A stretch of DNA of 44,075 nucleotides, from assembly GCA_016098155.1 (NCBI GenBank), contig JAAAJB010000282.1, positions 137-44,211 on the forward strand, written 5' to 3'. The notes beneath the pieces were generated by a model. That model worked only from the letters and a program-made list of their open reading frames with translations. It did no database searches and was not told the origin of the DNA. Of the stretch, positions 9,842 to 20,410 are shown one piece after another. Origin of the DNA: Actinomortierella ambigua (Eukaryota; Mortierellomycota; Mortierellomycetes; Mortierellales; Mortierellaceae). How positions within the stretch are numbered: position 1 is the stretch's first letter; the number at the start of each line of letters is the position of its first letter. The translations under genes were made by a program, and so were the position numbers.

Positions 9842-10435
9842 TTAAAAAAAATGTATCCTCCCGAGCTTGTCTGGACTCGAAACCAGCCCAAATTTCGTTG
9901 TGCAAAACACGATGAAATATGGACTGGTTTCGAGTCTAGAGTTTGTCCCAATCGCACGGATTAAAAGGATCTGGCCTTTCCCCCGATATCTGGCACCTGT
10001 CGTGGCCAGGTGTCCCATTTTGATGACAGAGAACAGCAATGACCCCTTCTTGCGATCCTCCTGCTTGAGGGTAACTGGGTTGCTGGAATCTGCTTGTGGA
10101 TAATTGCTGCGGCTGCCTCGCCGTTCTTCTTCAGCAACGTCCCCATCCATCATGTCATAATTAGTCGCTGTTGGCTCTGTCGAGTTGAGGGTGGACGCAT
10201 ATTTTTTTTTCAGGGGCGTTAGAACTGATGGTTGAAATTTGCTGGCTTGTCCGATTCTCATCTTCAGAGTGGTGAGCTGATTGTATGCGTCTGTTGAATC
10301 ACGGTTGCCCACGTAGCGGCACATGTGTTGAAAGTACTGAATAGGTTCGGGGCGGTTGAGGTCCGACAGTGCAAGACATCGGGAAAAGGCCGATCCTTTT
10401 GATCGGGTCGACTGACAGCTCGATAGGATAATAGA
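9842..10435 (-). pseudogene. Gag-like retroelement relic
   Basis: A minus-strand frame without a start is open from about 10430 to 9845. It has protein-like composition: NRPEPIQYFQHMCRYVGNRD, a predicted helical DAYNQLTTLKMRIGQ, then a hydrophilic part and, near 10040-9990, KMGHLATTG, which resembles a gag zinc knuckle with the cysteines lost. No protease, reverse transcriptase or integrase core is visible. A decayed retrotransposon gag is the best reading, but it rests on weak similarity. Confidence 0.35.
9870..9940. repeat. 33-bp inverted repeat forming a hairpin
   Basis: Left arm 9870-9902 and right arm 9908-9940 match at 28 of 33 positions as reverse complements, with a 5-base loop. The arms contain the perfectly paired gactcgaaaccag block. 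It sits within retroelement-like debris and could be a MITE-like element or a palindrome formed during decay. Confidence 0.8.
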
Positions 10436-10651
10436 TTACTTAGATTTGAGTATGTGAGTGTGTGGATGTGTGAATGTGAGGATATTTTCTGTGTATGTGT
10501 ATGTGTCGTTGTCTGTCTGCGGAGCTGTCCCCGCAGGTATTTTTATTGTAAGAGCGATTGACCCAGAACCTGGAGTGATGGAAATCACCTGAGTCATGGC
10601 TGGGTCGACTGCCAAGACCAAGAGGAGGACTGTGCGCCATGTGCTGACCAA
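10436..10651 (-). CDS. Small signal-peptide ORF, doubtful
   Basis: The 71-residue frame starts MVSTWRTVLLLVLAVDPAMT, a plausible secretion signal, then continues VISITPGSGSIALTIKI and ends in a Thr/His-rich tail encoded by a tg-rich microsatellite (about 10440-10505). It could be the first exon of a small secreted protein or a chance frame. A second frame overlaps it, and there is no downstream exon I can support because the flank is transposon debris. Confidence 0.2.
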   Translation of the reverse strand: MVSTWRTVLLLVLAVDPAMTQVISITPGSGSIALTIKIPAGTAPQTDNDTYTYTENILTFTHPHTHILKSK

Positions 10652-11219
10652 TTGTCAGCCTTACCTAGGTCTACCAGCACTCGCCCTTAGTGAAATGGAC
10701 AGGAACACTCTTTTATTTTGCCTGTTCTTCAACCCTTTAGCTATACCTCCCCATTGGAGAGCGTGGTGCAGGACAGCGAAGGTTCCGTGAACAGGCATAG
10801 TTGTTCAAGCTCACGGTCAAGCGCAAGTTCTCAGTACACCACCTACAGTAAAAACTCTTTCTTATTTGTCATTCCCTTCTCTATGGCCACCCTGCTCAGT
10901 TCTCGTCTTCAAGTCATCATCCACACTTTTGTTAATCAAGCATTTTTTAGGCTCCTCTTCAACCCTTCCGCTCTGTTTCTTTTACTCCACTCTTGTGTCC
11001 TTTTTACCAAAATTCTCTTTTTCGCCAATTGACTCAATGTAGTGGTCCTTTGGAGGTGTGAGGGATACGATATGAGTGAGTATTTATGTGGTATGGTCTG
11101 AATTATCCTCTTCTCCCAAGCAACGATGTTGATTGAGGTGGAAGGAAGCTTGCGTTGGTTGGATTCACCTATGCGACGAAGAACTTCAAGAAATAATATT
11201 GCCCTCAACGTACAAAGTG
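10652..11219. other. Spacer downstream of beta-mannosidase, no gene seen
   Basis: Only short, low-complexity open frames occur. The stretch presumably includes the 3' UTR of the minus-strand beta-mannosidase gene. Confidence 0.45.
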
Positions 11220-14200
11220 CTACACAAAATCAAAACTCTGCAAAGCATCAAAAAGGCTTTTGATGGAAATGTCGCTGATCTTGGGTGGTGAAGTGCAGCG
11301 ACCTCGACCATGATATCGCACAACCTTCTTGTACAGTGGTAGTAACCAAAATCCGTTATCGTCGAAATATCCGAATGAAGGGGTTTCTTCATCAGCGACA
11401 CCGTTCGATCCTCCCACAAATGGACGAGTCCACTCGAGCCATACGTATCCGGCGACCGCGGTGGATTGGATTGTAAACTCGACAACAAAGCCTTCCTCTT
11501 CCTTGTCTCGATCCTCGTCATCTTTGTCGTACTCTCTCTTGTGACTGGTGCTGCTAGAGTTCTCGTTATGGGACCAACCGGAAGGCTGGAGACGCACGTC
11601 TTCAATGATGATGCTCGTCTCGCTCGACAGCTGCTCGATCGGGAAGGGCTCACGAGTTGGGTAGAGGTGGAAAGTCCTCGGTAGCTGTTCCCTCCTGGTT
11701 TGTGAGCCATCGTCCGAATGCTTGTCCCGTAAGTCATTTGTCACATACGCACCAATACTGACGAGCTGCCAGTAACTACTATCTGCATCTCCGTCGCCAC
11801 CGCCTTCGGTCGACCTTAGTACGCAGTCAGGCAATGTCAGCACACATGTGCTGCTCTGTGCCCCAACGTGAAAGGGAATCTCGGATGGTTGTGCCAGCTT
11901 TAGTTCTACGCCGTCGATTCTATGCGACCGGATAGTCAGGACACCTAACATGATTGTAGGGAAGCAAATGAGATTCGTATTATTAGGCGTCCATTTGCCA
12001 TTTTTTTTTTTTTTTTTTTTTGGTTCAACTTGTTGCTAAACATTTGGTTCTTACCTCCAGCTTCGACCTGCTTGTTGTTGGAAACATGAACTTCCAAGCC
12101 TTGACGGCCTGGAAGCTCTACTGTAGAGACTAGAATGTCTTGGAAGGCTCGCTTGACAAAGTGGTGAAGCATTTTCCATTTGCCTAAAATCACAATCAAC
12201 ATTTATGTTAAAAGAACAACAGGTCGCTGCTTTCTTTTTCAATGGCTAAGTACGAATCCGTGAAATGATTCAAGTCACCTACCATCATGTTCTATGCTGG
12301 ACCCTACGAGAAGAAATTGAAGAACAAAAAGGTGAGACTCTAAAGAGAATGCGGTTGATTCAAGGTGGAGTAAATGTGACAGTGAGATGAGCTGCTAGGC
12401 ACGTACATGTCGGACCAGGCCAGATGTCATTGCATTGCCAGTACAGAGCGCCCATGGTTCTGTATGGCGACCCTTGGCCTCGGCGATAATGCTCCGTCTG
12501 CAAACTGATGGATTGCGCTTGCACTACCTGACTGAGATAACAAAAAATATCCATGAGCACTTCACGGACGTCACCGTCCACTTGGTGTGTTTCCTCCTGT
12601 GGAAGGGTGTTGTAATACGTTGATAGGACTTGTGGAAGTCTGAATTGCATCTGTTGTGTCGTAAAAGGGAAAAAAACGGGGAGCGGGGGGATGAGAACGA
12701 CGATCAGCCAAGAGAGCGACGCAAGGAAAGTACTTGATTTTCGATCTTTGCTTTTCATTTCTCTTACCTCAATTTGCTGTAGAATTTCTTGTTGCCCATT
12801 CCGGTGGTGGTTTCGATGAATAGAGAGTGGAGATAGCGGATGCCAATCGTTGAGAGTCGAGACTGTTTTCCATAGACTGAAGCGAGGCATGGATTGAGCC
12901 CCATATTCTATTCAAGAAATTGAGAAAAATGCGTCTTTAGCAAAGGAAAAGAAACATGCGCTGGGGTAAACTATCTCGAAGAAATCGGTACCTGAGGCAA
13001 AGCGGGTGTTGGGGAAGTTTTCGGCGTGGCGACCATCATGCTTGTAATCGTAGAAGTGAACATCTCCGTACAGACCCCTTTCAGCATCTTTTAGCACGTA
13101 GCGTTCGGTGTACGGTGACTCTGAAACTATTCCTGCGGATGGTGAACTGCATGAAAGTATAAGTGAGCGCCGATCAAGACCATCCAAGTGACTATTCAAT
13201 GAACAATGACAGTAGCCGACCTCCAAAAAAAAGCAGGGGTTTCATTGTACCTCGAGATGAATGACCGTGTCCGGTCAAGCTTTAGGACGGCGTCGCGGAT
13301 AGTCTCGATATAGAGCTTGTGGTAGTCGATCTAGGACGGCATAAAGTGGGTGAGCGCCAGACACAACTTGCTAAGCAGCATTCACAAAGCCCACACAGCT
13401 AAAAAGATCAGTAACCTACAGAAAAGATGTACGGATTTTCGACTGTCGCCTTGTCCCATCCTTTGACCATGAATTCTTGGTTCTCGTTGTTGCCCGACCA
13501 TAGGATGAGGCTCGGATGACCTCCCAAGCGTTTCACTTGGTACTCGACCTCCTGTCGCACATTCCCCAAGAACTCGGCGTCGGTAGGATAAAGTGCACAG
13601 GCAAACCTGGGGAGGCAAGATGAAAAAAAAAGGTTTTTCAGTTCATTGCCACTGAAAGGGAAGAGTGGGTGCGCAATCACGACGTGACATGAATTGGAAG
13701 GAATACGTACATAAACTCCTGCCAGATCATGATACCGTGCCGATCACAGTAGTCATAAAAGACATCATCTTCGTAAACACCGCCACCCCAAATGCGGATC
13801 ATGTTCATGTTGGCTACCATGCAGCTCTCCAGTAGCAATCTATTCGCGTATTTTTTTTTTTTTTTTTTTTTTTAGAAAAAAAAGTCAATCGGCCACCAGT
13901 GACGCGGTGTATTCAGGGCACATTCATAGTTCACTGTGGCAATACGAGTCTCACCTTTTCTTTTTCCATGAGCCGAGCTTGTCAAAAGCGTGTGCAGGGA
14001 TCCAGTTGGTTCCTTTGGCAAACAGACTAACGCCATTGACTTCAAACCAAAACCCAGTACCGCTAGCCAAGGGGTGATCGACAGAATCCTGAACCAACCG
14101 GCATGTCCTGAAGCCGCAACGGAAAACATCGTTAAATAGCATCTTGGGCCCTCCCGCGCTGCCCTGAGCCTTGAAGATTTGGACAGTGACCTGATACAAG

Positions 14201-15798
14201 GATTGATTCCCGAGGCCACGCGGCCACCAAAGCGACACCTTGTCTGCAGGGACTTTTGCGGATAATATGAGGGTGCAGTATTCATTCGACATGTGGTGTT
14301 TGGAGTCAAAGTTCAGTGGTATTGAGGTCGACTTATCCAACGACTCTAGAGTGATGAAGCAATCGACCTCCGTGACGTCTACACTATAGCAATCTGCTGT
14401 GATCTAGATTCGAGAACGAGCAGGATAGCTTTTTGGATGAGTCAACTAGCCCTGCCCCTTTTCTCAGCAATATGTGATTATTTTTCCCTTCAGCAGATAA
14501 AAAAAAAGTAAACGCCCATCTGATCCAGTCAAGAGCACACCCTCACCTGAAGCTCCCAAACATCCCGTGATTCTTCCGACATGGCCACATTCCAGTGCCA
14601 CTGAAGAACCTGAAACGAGTCTACTACGTGAAGCTCGATAGGGCGCCAGATACCTGAGATCAATTCAAGGATATGTTTAATAATGAGAATGCTTGGATTG
14701 GAACGAACACCTCTTGATCTCCTTTTTTTGGAATTTTTTTTTGATGGTGACCTACCACACGGAGCAAACGCAGGGCCCCAATCCCATGAGAATGAACACT
14801 ATTTTCCCGAAAAGTATTAGCAGCCACACTAGCAGGATTTTTGTTTTCAGGCGCGGACCGTGTGAGCCATTTACTATTACGGACATACCTGTTCCTTTCT
14901 GACAAAGTTCCTGCAGGGAAATCCATGCTGAGCATCGCTAATATTGAACATGTCCGGCACCTGGAAGAAGGAAAACGGTGGAAGGAGAACGATTGGGGGG
15001 GGGGGTCAATCTGATAAGTTCGTATATACCAAGCCGCTTATCCAAGGACAATAAATTTCTTCATGCTCCTGCCTTTCTCTCTCTCGACTCACATAGTACG
15101 GGTAGGCCTCTGATGCTTCTAGAGCATAGGCAGTCGCATCGTCAAAGGAGATGGCGATGGTGTTCTCTCCAGGGTTGATCAGGGATGAAATGTCGACCAC
15201 GTATCGCCGGAACTGATTGTTGGTTTTGGTGGCGGTTTGTCCGTTGATATCAATTGTAGCTATCGTGTCGAGGCCGTGGCAATCCAAGAAGACTTTGGTA
15301 TTGGTATTTGAGCCGCCTGTTTCAAGCGTGAAGGTACGCGTGTAAGTCCACTTGTCATGGATCAAGGCCAAGAACTTTTCACTGTCGGGTGAATAACAGC
15401 ATAAAGAAGATTTAGACCGTGAGTCTTTCTTCGGGTCAGACACATCTATTGCCCACCATGATGAATGTGACCAAAGACCCATACTCCACATAGTTGAGCC
15501 CAAAGTAAGGGTCTTCTTTTAGGTATCCGCTTTTTAGGAGCGCGTCGTGGACTTGACCTGCTCATCAGAGAAAGTGGAGACATGGGTCAGCTTCATGCTT
15601 TGACGACATGTTATGACCAGATGCCAATCAAGACGAAAGAATTAAATGAGCTTCACCAGGCACGCCAGCGTCAATGAGAATGGTCTTGTCGTTGTTGTGG
15701 AGGGTCCATGTCCCATTTAAGGTTTGGGTGGTTCTCATAGTGTTGGTTTGGGAGGGTAGACTGTCAAGTCTCAGCATCTTTCTGAACCAGCTGGCCAT
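11220..15798 (-). CDS. Beta-mannosidase, glycoside hydrolase family 2 (16 exons, 996 aa)
   Basis: It hydrolyses terminal beta-D-mannose from manno-oligosaccharides, using a retaining mechanism. Exons on the minus strand: 15798-15657, 15557-15479, 15381-15093, 14960-14889, 14798-14756, 14653-14547, 14403-13955, 13839-13711, 13606-13420, 13330-13251, 13146-12992, 12907-12768, 12650-12407, 12303-12283, 12183-12055, 11944-11220; all phases agree. The jelly-roll N-domain shows [33 protein letters not shown] and WWPRGLGNQ. The TIM barrel shows [22 protein letters not shown], the acid/base site WSGNNEN (Glu about 478), GDVHFYDY, and nucleophile FASEYG (Glu about 578), whose GAA codon is split by an intron. 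The C-terminal Ig-like domain ends [14 protein letters not shown]. Exon 14 is only 21 nt. No signal peptide is evident from any of three in-frame ATGs (15798, 15777, 15738), so the enzyme is probably intracellular. The exon 2 donor is non-consensus. Confidence 0.93.
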
Positions 15799-16578
15799 GA
15801 AGGAAACCCTGATTCACATGGGTGGTCGGATAGTCGAAAACTCCTTGCAAGAGAAAGTGAAGAGGGATTGTTTTTGTGGGAACATTGGAGCATGCCACTA
15901 TTGCGTGTGTGGTCCTTTTTTTTTTCTCTCACTCTACCCCTGTCCCTGTGAAACAAGGTAGGGCAGTCATTGGTTGCGGGAAAAAAAGTTACACTGTCGT
16001 TGTCGTCGTTGTGTCATCGTCGACGCGACACGTCGCGGCGCGCTGTAAAACTATATGTCTGAAAGGTGGGGGCCATTGATAATCTTCACAAACGTGCCAA
16101 TGTGAAAGATATCGGGACCAAAAGGACGTACTACACTCTTGTTGAAGGGTTTCTTCATATTGTCAATAGACAAGGCTGTGAACATGCCCCTCCATAGTCG
16201 AGATGGTCGATCATGGAATTGTCACGATATGCGCATCATACCACCTTGTTTAACTCATGTCGAGCAAGTCGCTTAATTCCCCTCCCCTATTTCCTCGGAA
16301 CAAAGGGGCTGTAGGTTGGGTATTTGCTACAAAAAGTGGAGACTGGGAGAACATATTAGACTCAGGTTCACCTTTTCCCCAGATACAAGAGTTAGGATTC
16401 TAGGATATCTTGGAAACCATTCTTTGTTATTTATTGACAGCGAAACAACGTAATCCAGTCGACACACCCTTACCTTGTACCTTGTTGTTATTTCCTTGAT
16501 TCTTTATCCTTACTCTTTTCACAACTCACGACTACTTCCTGCAGAACCTCACTATCCATTGGTGTTCATTGTAGTACA
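15799..16578. promoter_or_regulatory. Divergent region between beta-mannosidase and subtilase
   Basis: These 780 bp carry no supportable gene. A GC-rich patch (about 15990-16045, rich in cg and gtcg) stands out from its AT-richer flanks. The region should hold the promoters of both flanking genes; no specific site was identified. Confidence 0.4.
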
Positions 16579-19500
16579 ATGCATGTCAGAAGATGCTTAA
16601 TCTTGTCCTTGACTCTCTCACTTGCTGTGGTAACGGCTCTTGAAGCCACATCAGTCAAGGACCGGACTATCGGCCAAGACGACCAAGCTTTCAGCGATGT
16701 CTTTGCCTCCATGACAGCACAGCCAGCGTTATCCAGCTTCTTGATTGAGTTTGATCAACCTGTAGCAGGCATGTCACGGATGCAGCGCAACGAGCTCAAT
16801 GAACAGCAAGTTGAGCAGATCATCACGGCCAAGAGAGCACAGGTCTCGCAGCAGCACGCCGATTTCCAGGATGCGCTGACGAATGACTTGCAAGTGCCAT
16901 TCCAAGTTCGGCACGAGTTTTTCGATCTCTTGAACGGTATTAGTATCGATCTGCAGGATGTCGCTCCCAGCAACATACCTACGATCCTGGACAAAATCAA
17001 GGCCTTACCAGGCGTTATCAAAGCCAGTCCACTGGTAAGTCGTCGACTAGTTTTGGACCCTGGGGGCCGTCTTTCCATTTAGTGTCGACCTTTGACCTCA
17101 AAAGGGGAAGGAGGTGGGGAGAAGGATTGATAAGTGTAGATTACACTTTTGGTTTACACAACCACAAAGCTCGCTTCAATTCCTTCTCAAATTACAGGTG
17201 TCGTTGAGTCAACCGAAAATGATTGTGCACAACGTTGGCATGGAGGCGATGACGCTGCCGCCCCAACTGAGCAACTCGCATGAGCAGACTGGTGTCCTCA
17301 AGGCACGCAATGAACTTGGCTTGAAAGGCAAAGGAATCAAAGTTGGTGTCATCGACACGGGTGTCGACTATACCCATCCTGCTCTCGGCGAATGTTACGG
17401 TACAGAATGACCTATCTTGTTTCAACGTTGTCAATCACTTCGCAGATGCAAAAAAAAAAAACGTATATCAATTACCTTCAATCTTCACTCTCCATTTTCT
17501 TTCTCAGGCAAAGGATGCAAGGTTGCGTATGGCTACGATTTTGTCGACGGCCCTTATGGCGACGCACCTGGAGGATTTGATTGCGTCGGGCACGGCACGC
17601 ACGTGGCTGGTATCATTGCTGCCAACAGTGCCGAGGACGGGTTTTATGGAGTCGCCCCAGAAGGTACACAAATTCCAAGAGACATCCTTCCGAGCGCAAG
17701 ACAAAAGTTCTTTTGTTATGAAAACTAAACCAATATTCTCTTGCCTCTCTATTATACGGCATGTCAACACCGTTAGTCACCCTTGGATCCTACCGCGTGT
17801 TTCCATGCAATGGCAACACCAAGGATGATGTGATCATTGCGGCTCTCGAAAAAGCTTACCAAGATCGTATGGATGTTGTAAACCTCTCACTTGGTGGAGG
17901 TTCGGCCTGGGGGGATTCTAGTCTGGCCAAGGTTGCGGGTACACTCTCCAAGCTGGGCATAGTGGTAGTGGCAGCCATTGGAAATGATGGTGACGATGGT
18001 TTTAGCGAGGTCTCTTCGCCATCGGTCAACAAGGACTCGTTTTCCGTAGCGAGCTTTGAGGGCCCTGGCTATCTGTCTTACCACTTCACGCAGATCAACT
18101 CTAACACACGTTATGGTAAAGGCTCACGAAGAACAGGCGGGAGGAGGGTGTTGGGTCTCCTTCACTAGCTGGTTCTTGTTTTCCACTCTTCAGAGCCTCT
18201 TCTAATTATATTTTTTTTTCGGAATTCCTACAGTCATCTCCGACAGGCCTCCAAGTTCGCTTTGTAACATACCACTGCCTCTGGAGATCGCCAAACATGA
18301 CCCCGAAGGATGCAAACCCTATCCTTTCTCTGTTCAAGGCAAGATGGTGCTCATCAAGCGGGGAAATTGTACATTTATCGAAAAGGTAATGTCTTCCTTT
18401 CGAGACACCAGAATCTGGCACTCGTGGTTCCCCTTACCCGTAATATTTATCAAAGTGAGTGCGTGCACGACTAAACACCAACCATCCTTCAATCATACAC
18501 GCACAAACAGGTGAAGCTGGCACAGGCAGCGGGTGCCATTGGGTGCATTTTCTACAATAACGTGGCGGGAGGATTTCATCCCCTGGTAGAAGATTCCCAA
18601 GTGAACATCCCTAGCTTTGCCATCTCACAGCAGCAGGGCCAGAATCTACTGCAGGAGTATTCCCATGCCAACGGTGATCTGAAGATCGAATATTCGGATA
18701 ATTTGGATTTCTTCGATAACCCAACTGCGGGCCAAATATCGGCCTTCTCAAGCTGGGGTTTGGGCCCCGAACTGGAGCTCAAGCCGGACATTGGTGCACC
18801 AGGAGGCTATATATACAGCACAGTACCCGTAAGTCACTACCTTTTGGGTGTCATGAGGATAATATCTGATGGGTAAAAGTACAATACATCTCCCCCCCCC
18901 CTTCTCTAGTTCATTGCACCTGACCAATAATGAAAAAAAAAACGCTTGGGTTTTACTAGGTCGACAAGGGGTCGTACTCGACCATGTCGGGAACGTCAAT
19001 GGCTACGCCATTCGTCGCTGGCACAGTAGCGCTGCTACTGGAGAGCAATCCGGACATCGACCGCACGAAGGTACTAGGCCATATGCAATCGTACGCCAAC
19101 CCGGGCATGTACATGTCGGAGAACGTGCCGGACACGGTGGTGCACCAAGGTGCAGGTCTTGTCAATGTCTATGCAGCGATCCAGGGCAAGGCCACGGTGC
19201 AACCGGCGCGTATTGCGTGGAACGACACGGACCACAGGCCCGAAGCCGTCATCTTGACGCTGACCAACCACTACGAGACCGAGGAGCTTTTTGAGCTGTC
19301 CCACAGGCCTGCCATGTCGGTCTTGGGCTACACCCAGGGGGGTGTGCCGTCATCTGCGATCGAGTACCGCGCCAAGTTTGCCGATCTTTCCATCAACGAG
19401 ACAAGGGCGCGATTGGGTCCTGGTGAACAGGCAACATTCTCTCTCACCTTCACTGGACCGCCGAGTGTTGACTTTGACAGGCACTGCCTGTTTAGCGGCT

Positions 19501-20042
19501 ATATCCAGATCAAGCCCACACTTGACCCTTCGCGCCCGCTCCTCCGGATCCCTTATGCAGGCATGCATGGATCCTATGGCTCGTTGGATGTGTTGGACCT
19601 CAGTGAGGGGTTCCCTGTCCTCCTTGGCTCCGATAAAGACGGCATAGCACAACCGCTGCGATCTCCAACGGGTGGTGCCAGCACCCAAGGAAGCCCGACA
19701 GTGTTTACGATGCGTGGCCGAGACTATCCGACCTTGCTGCTGAAGATCTCCAATCCGATTCGCGGGTTACGCATATTCGTCATGGACCATGAAAAGGATG
19801 CCGTTATCGGCGAGGTCCCAACCGTCGGATCCTTTTTGGGACGGACGGATTCTATTCACACATCATATTTTTCTCTGCCCTGGATCGGCAGGATCATTAA
19901 CAGTGCTGGTCACTTGCTCTACCTACCGGATGGCGTTTACTCATTCGTTGTCGTTGGCCCAAAGCCATTTGCTGATCAGCAGGCCTTCAAACCGTCTGAG
20001 TACGAGTCGTGGTCCTCTCCAGCTATTGCTATCCGCCGATGA
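16579..20042 (+). CDS. Secreted subtilisin-like serine protease with PA domain (S8, 901 aa)
   Basis: Seven exons: 16579-17034, 17198-17399, 17508-17663, 17777-18115, 18234-18385, 18511-18828, 18960-20042; phases close exactly (2706 nt). The protein starts with signal peptide [20 protein letters not shown], followed by an I9-like propeptide (residues about 50-160). The subtilase domain has the complete triad: Asp205 in [12 protein letters not shown], His248 in GHGTHVAG, Ser554 in [13 protein letters not shown]; the AAIGNDG segment carries the expected Asn region. A protease-associated domain is inserted between His and Ser ([31 protein letters not shown]). The C-terminus (after about 600) is beta-rich, as in Vpr/C5a-peptidase-type enzymes with Fn3-like domains. 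The likely role is extracellular protein breakdown in nutrition. The gene is divergent from the beta-mannosidase gene, and both serve polymer use. Confidence 0.95.
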
Positions 20043-20410
20043 GAGACAACGATGAAGAGAGATAGATTCGATAACAATGACGCAAAGTGTTTACATAACA
20101 GGCGTCTTACATTTTTTTATTCTTCCGATACAGCCAACAATGAATATGGTCCTGACAACTATCCTCGAGTTTTCTTTGCACGCTAGAATAGACCAACAAC
20201 AGGGAGAGAGGAGGGGTCAGTGATGACTGGATTTTACGAGGAAACTGTTTTTAAGAAATCATCAATGAATTTTGGTTTTCTTTACCGAAGCAGAGAAGGC
20301 ATGATCGGGCGCCACCATCTGGCGCCGTGAAAGAGCAGTGACTGAAAGCGATATAATAGGTAGCAAGAGAAAAAAAAAAGACATAGGCCAGTAAGTTTTA
20401 CCATCCAATT
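20043..20410. other. Convergent intergenic region, subtilase/VID27
   Basis: About 370 bp lie between two converging genes, with no open frame worth calling. Presumably two overlapping or adjacent 3' UTRs. Confidence 0.5.

Noticed and set aside
9870..9940. tRNA or tRNA-like gene, because of ggtttcgagtc
   Set aside because: No acceptor stem, D-arm or anticodon arm can be drawn; the sequence folds as one long hairpin.
10718..11032. Plus-strand 104-residue frame
   Set aside because: No domain, odd hydrophobic composition, and location in the 3' flank of the minus-strand gene; looks like chance.
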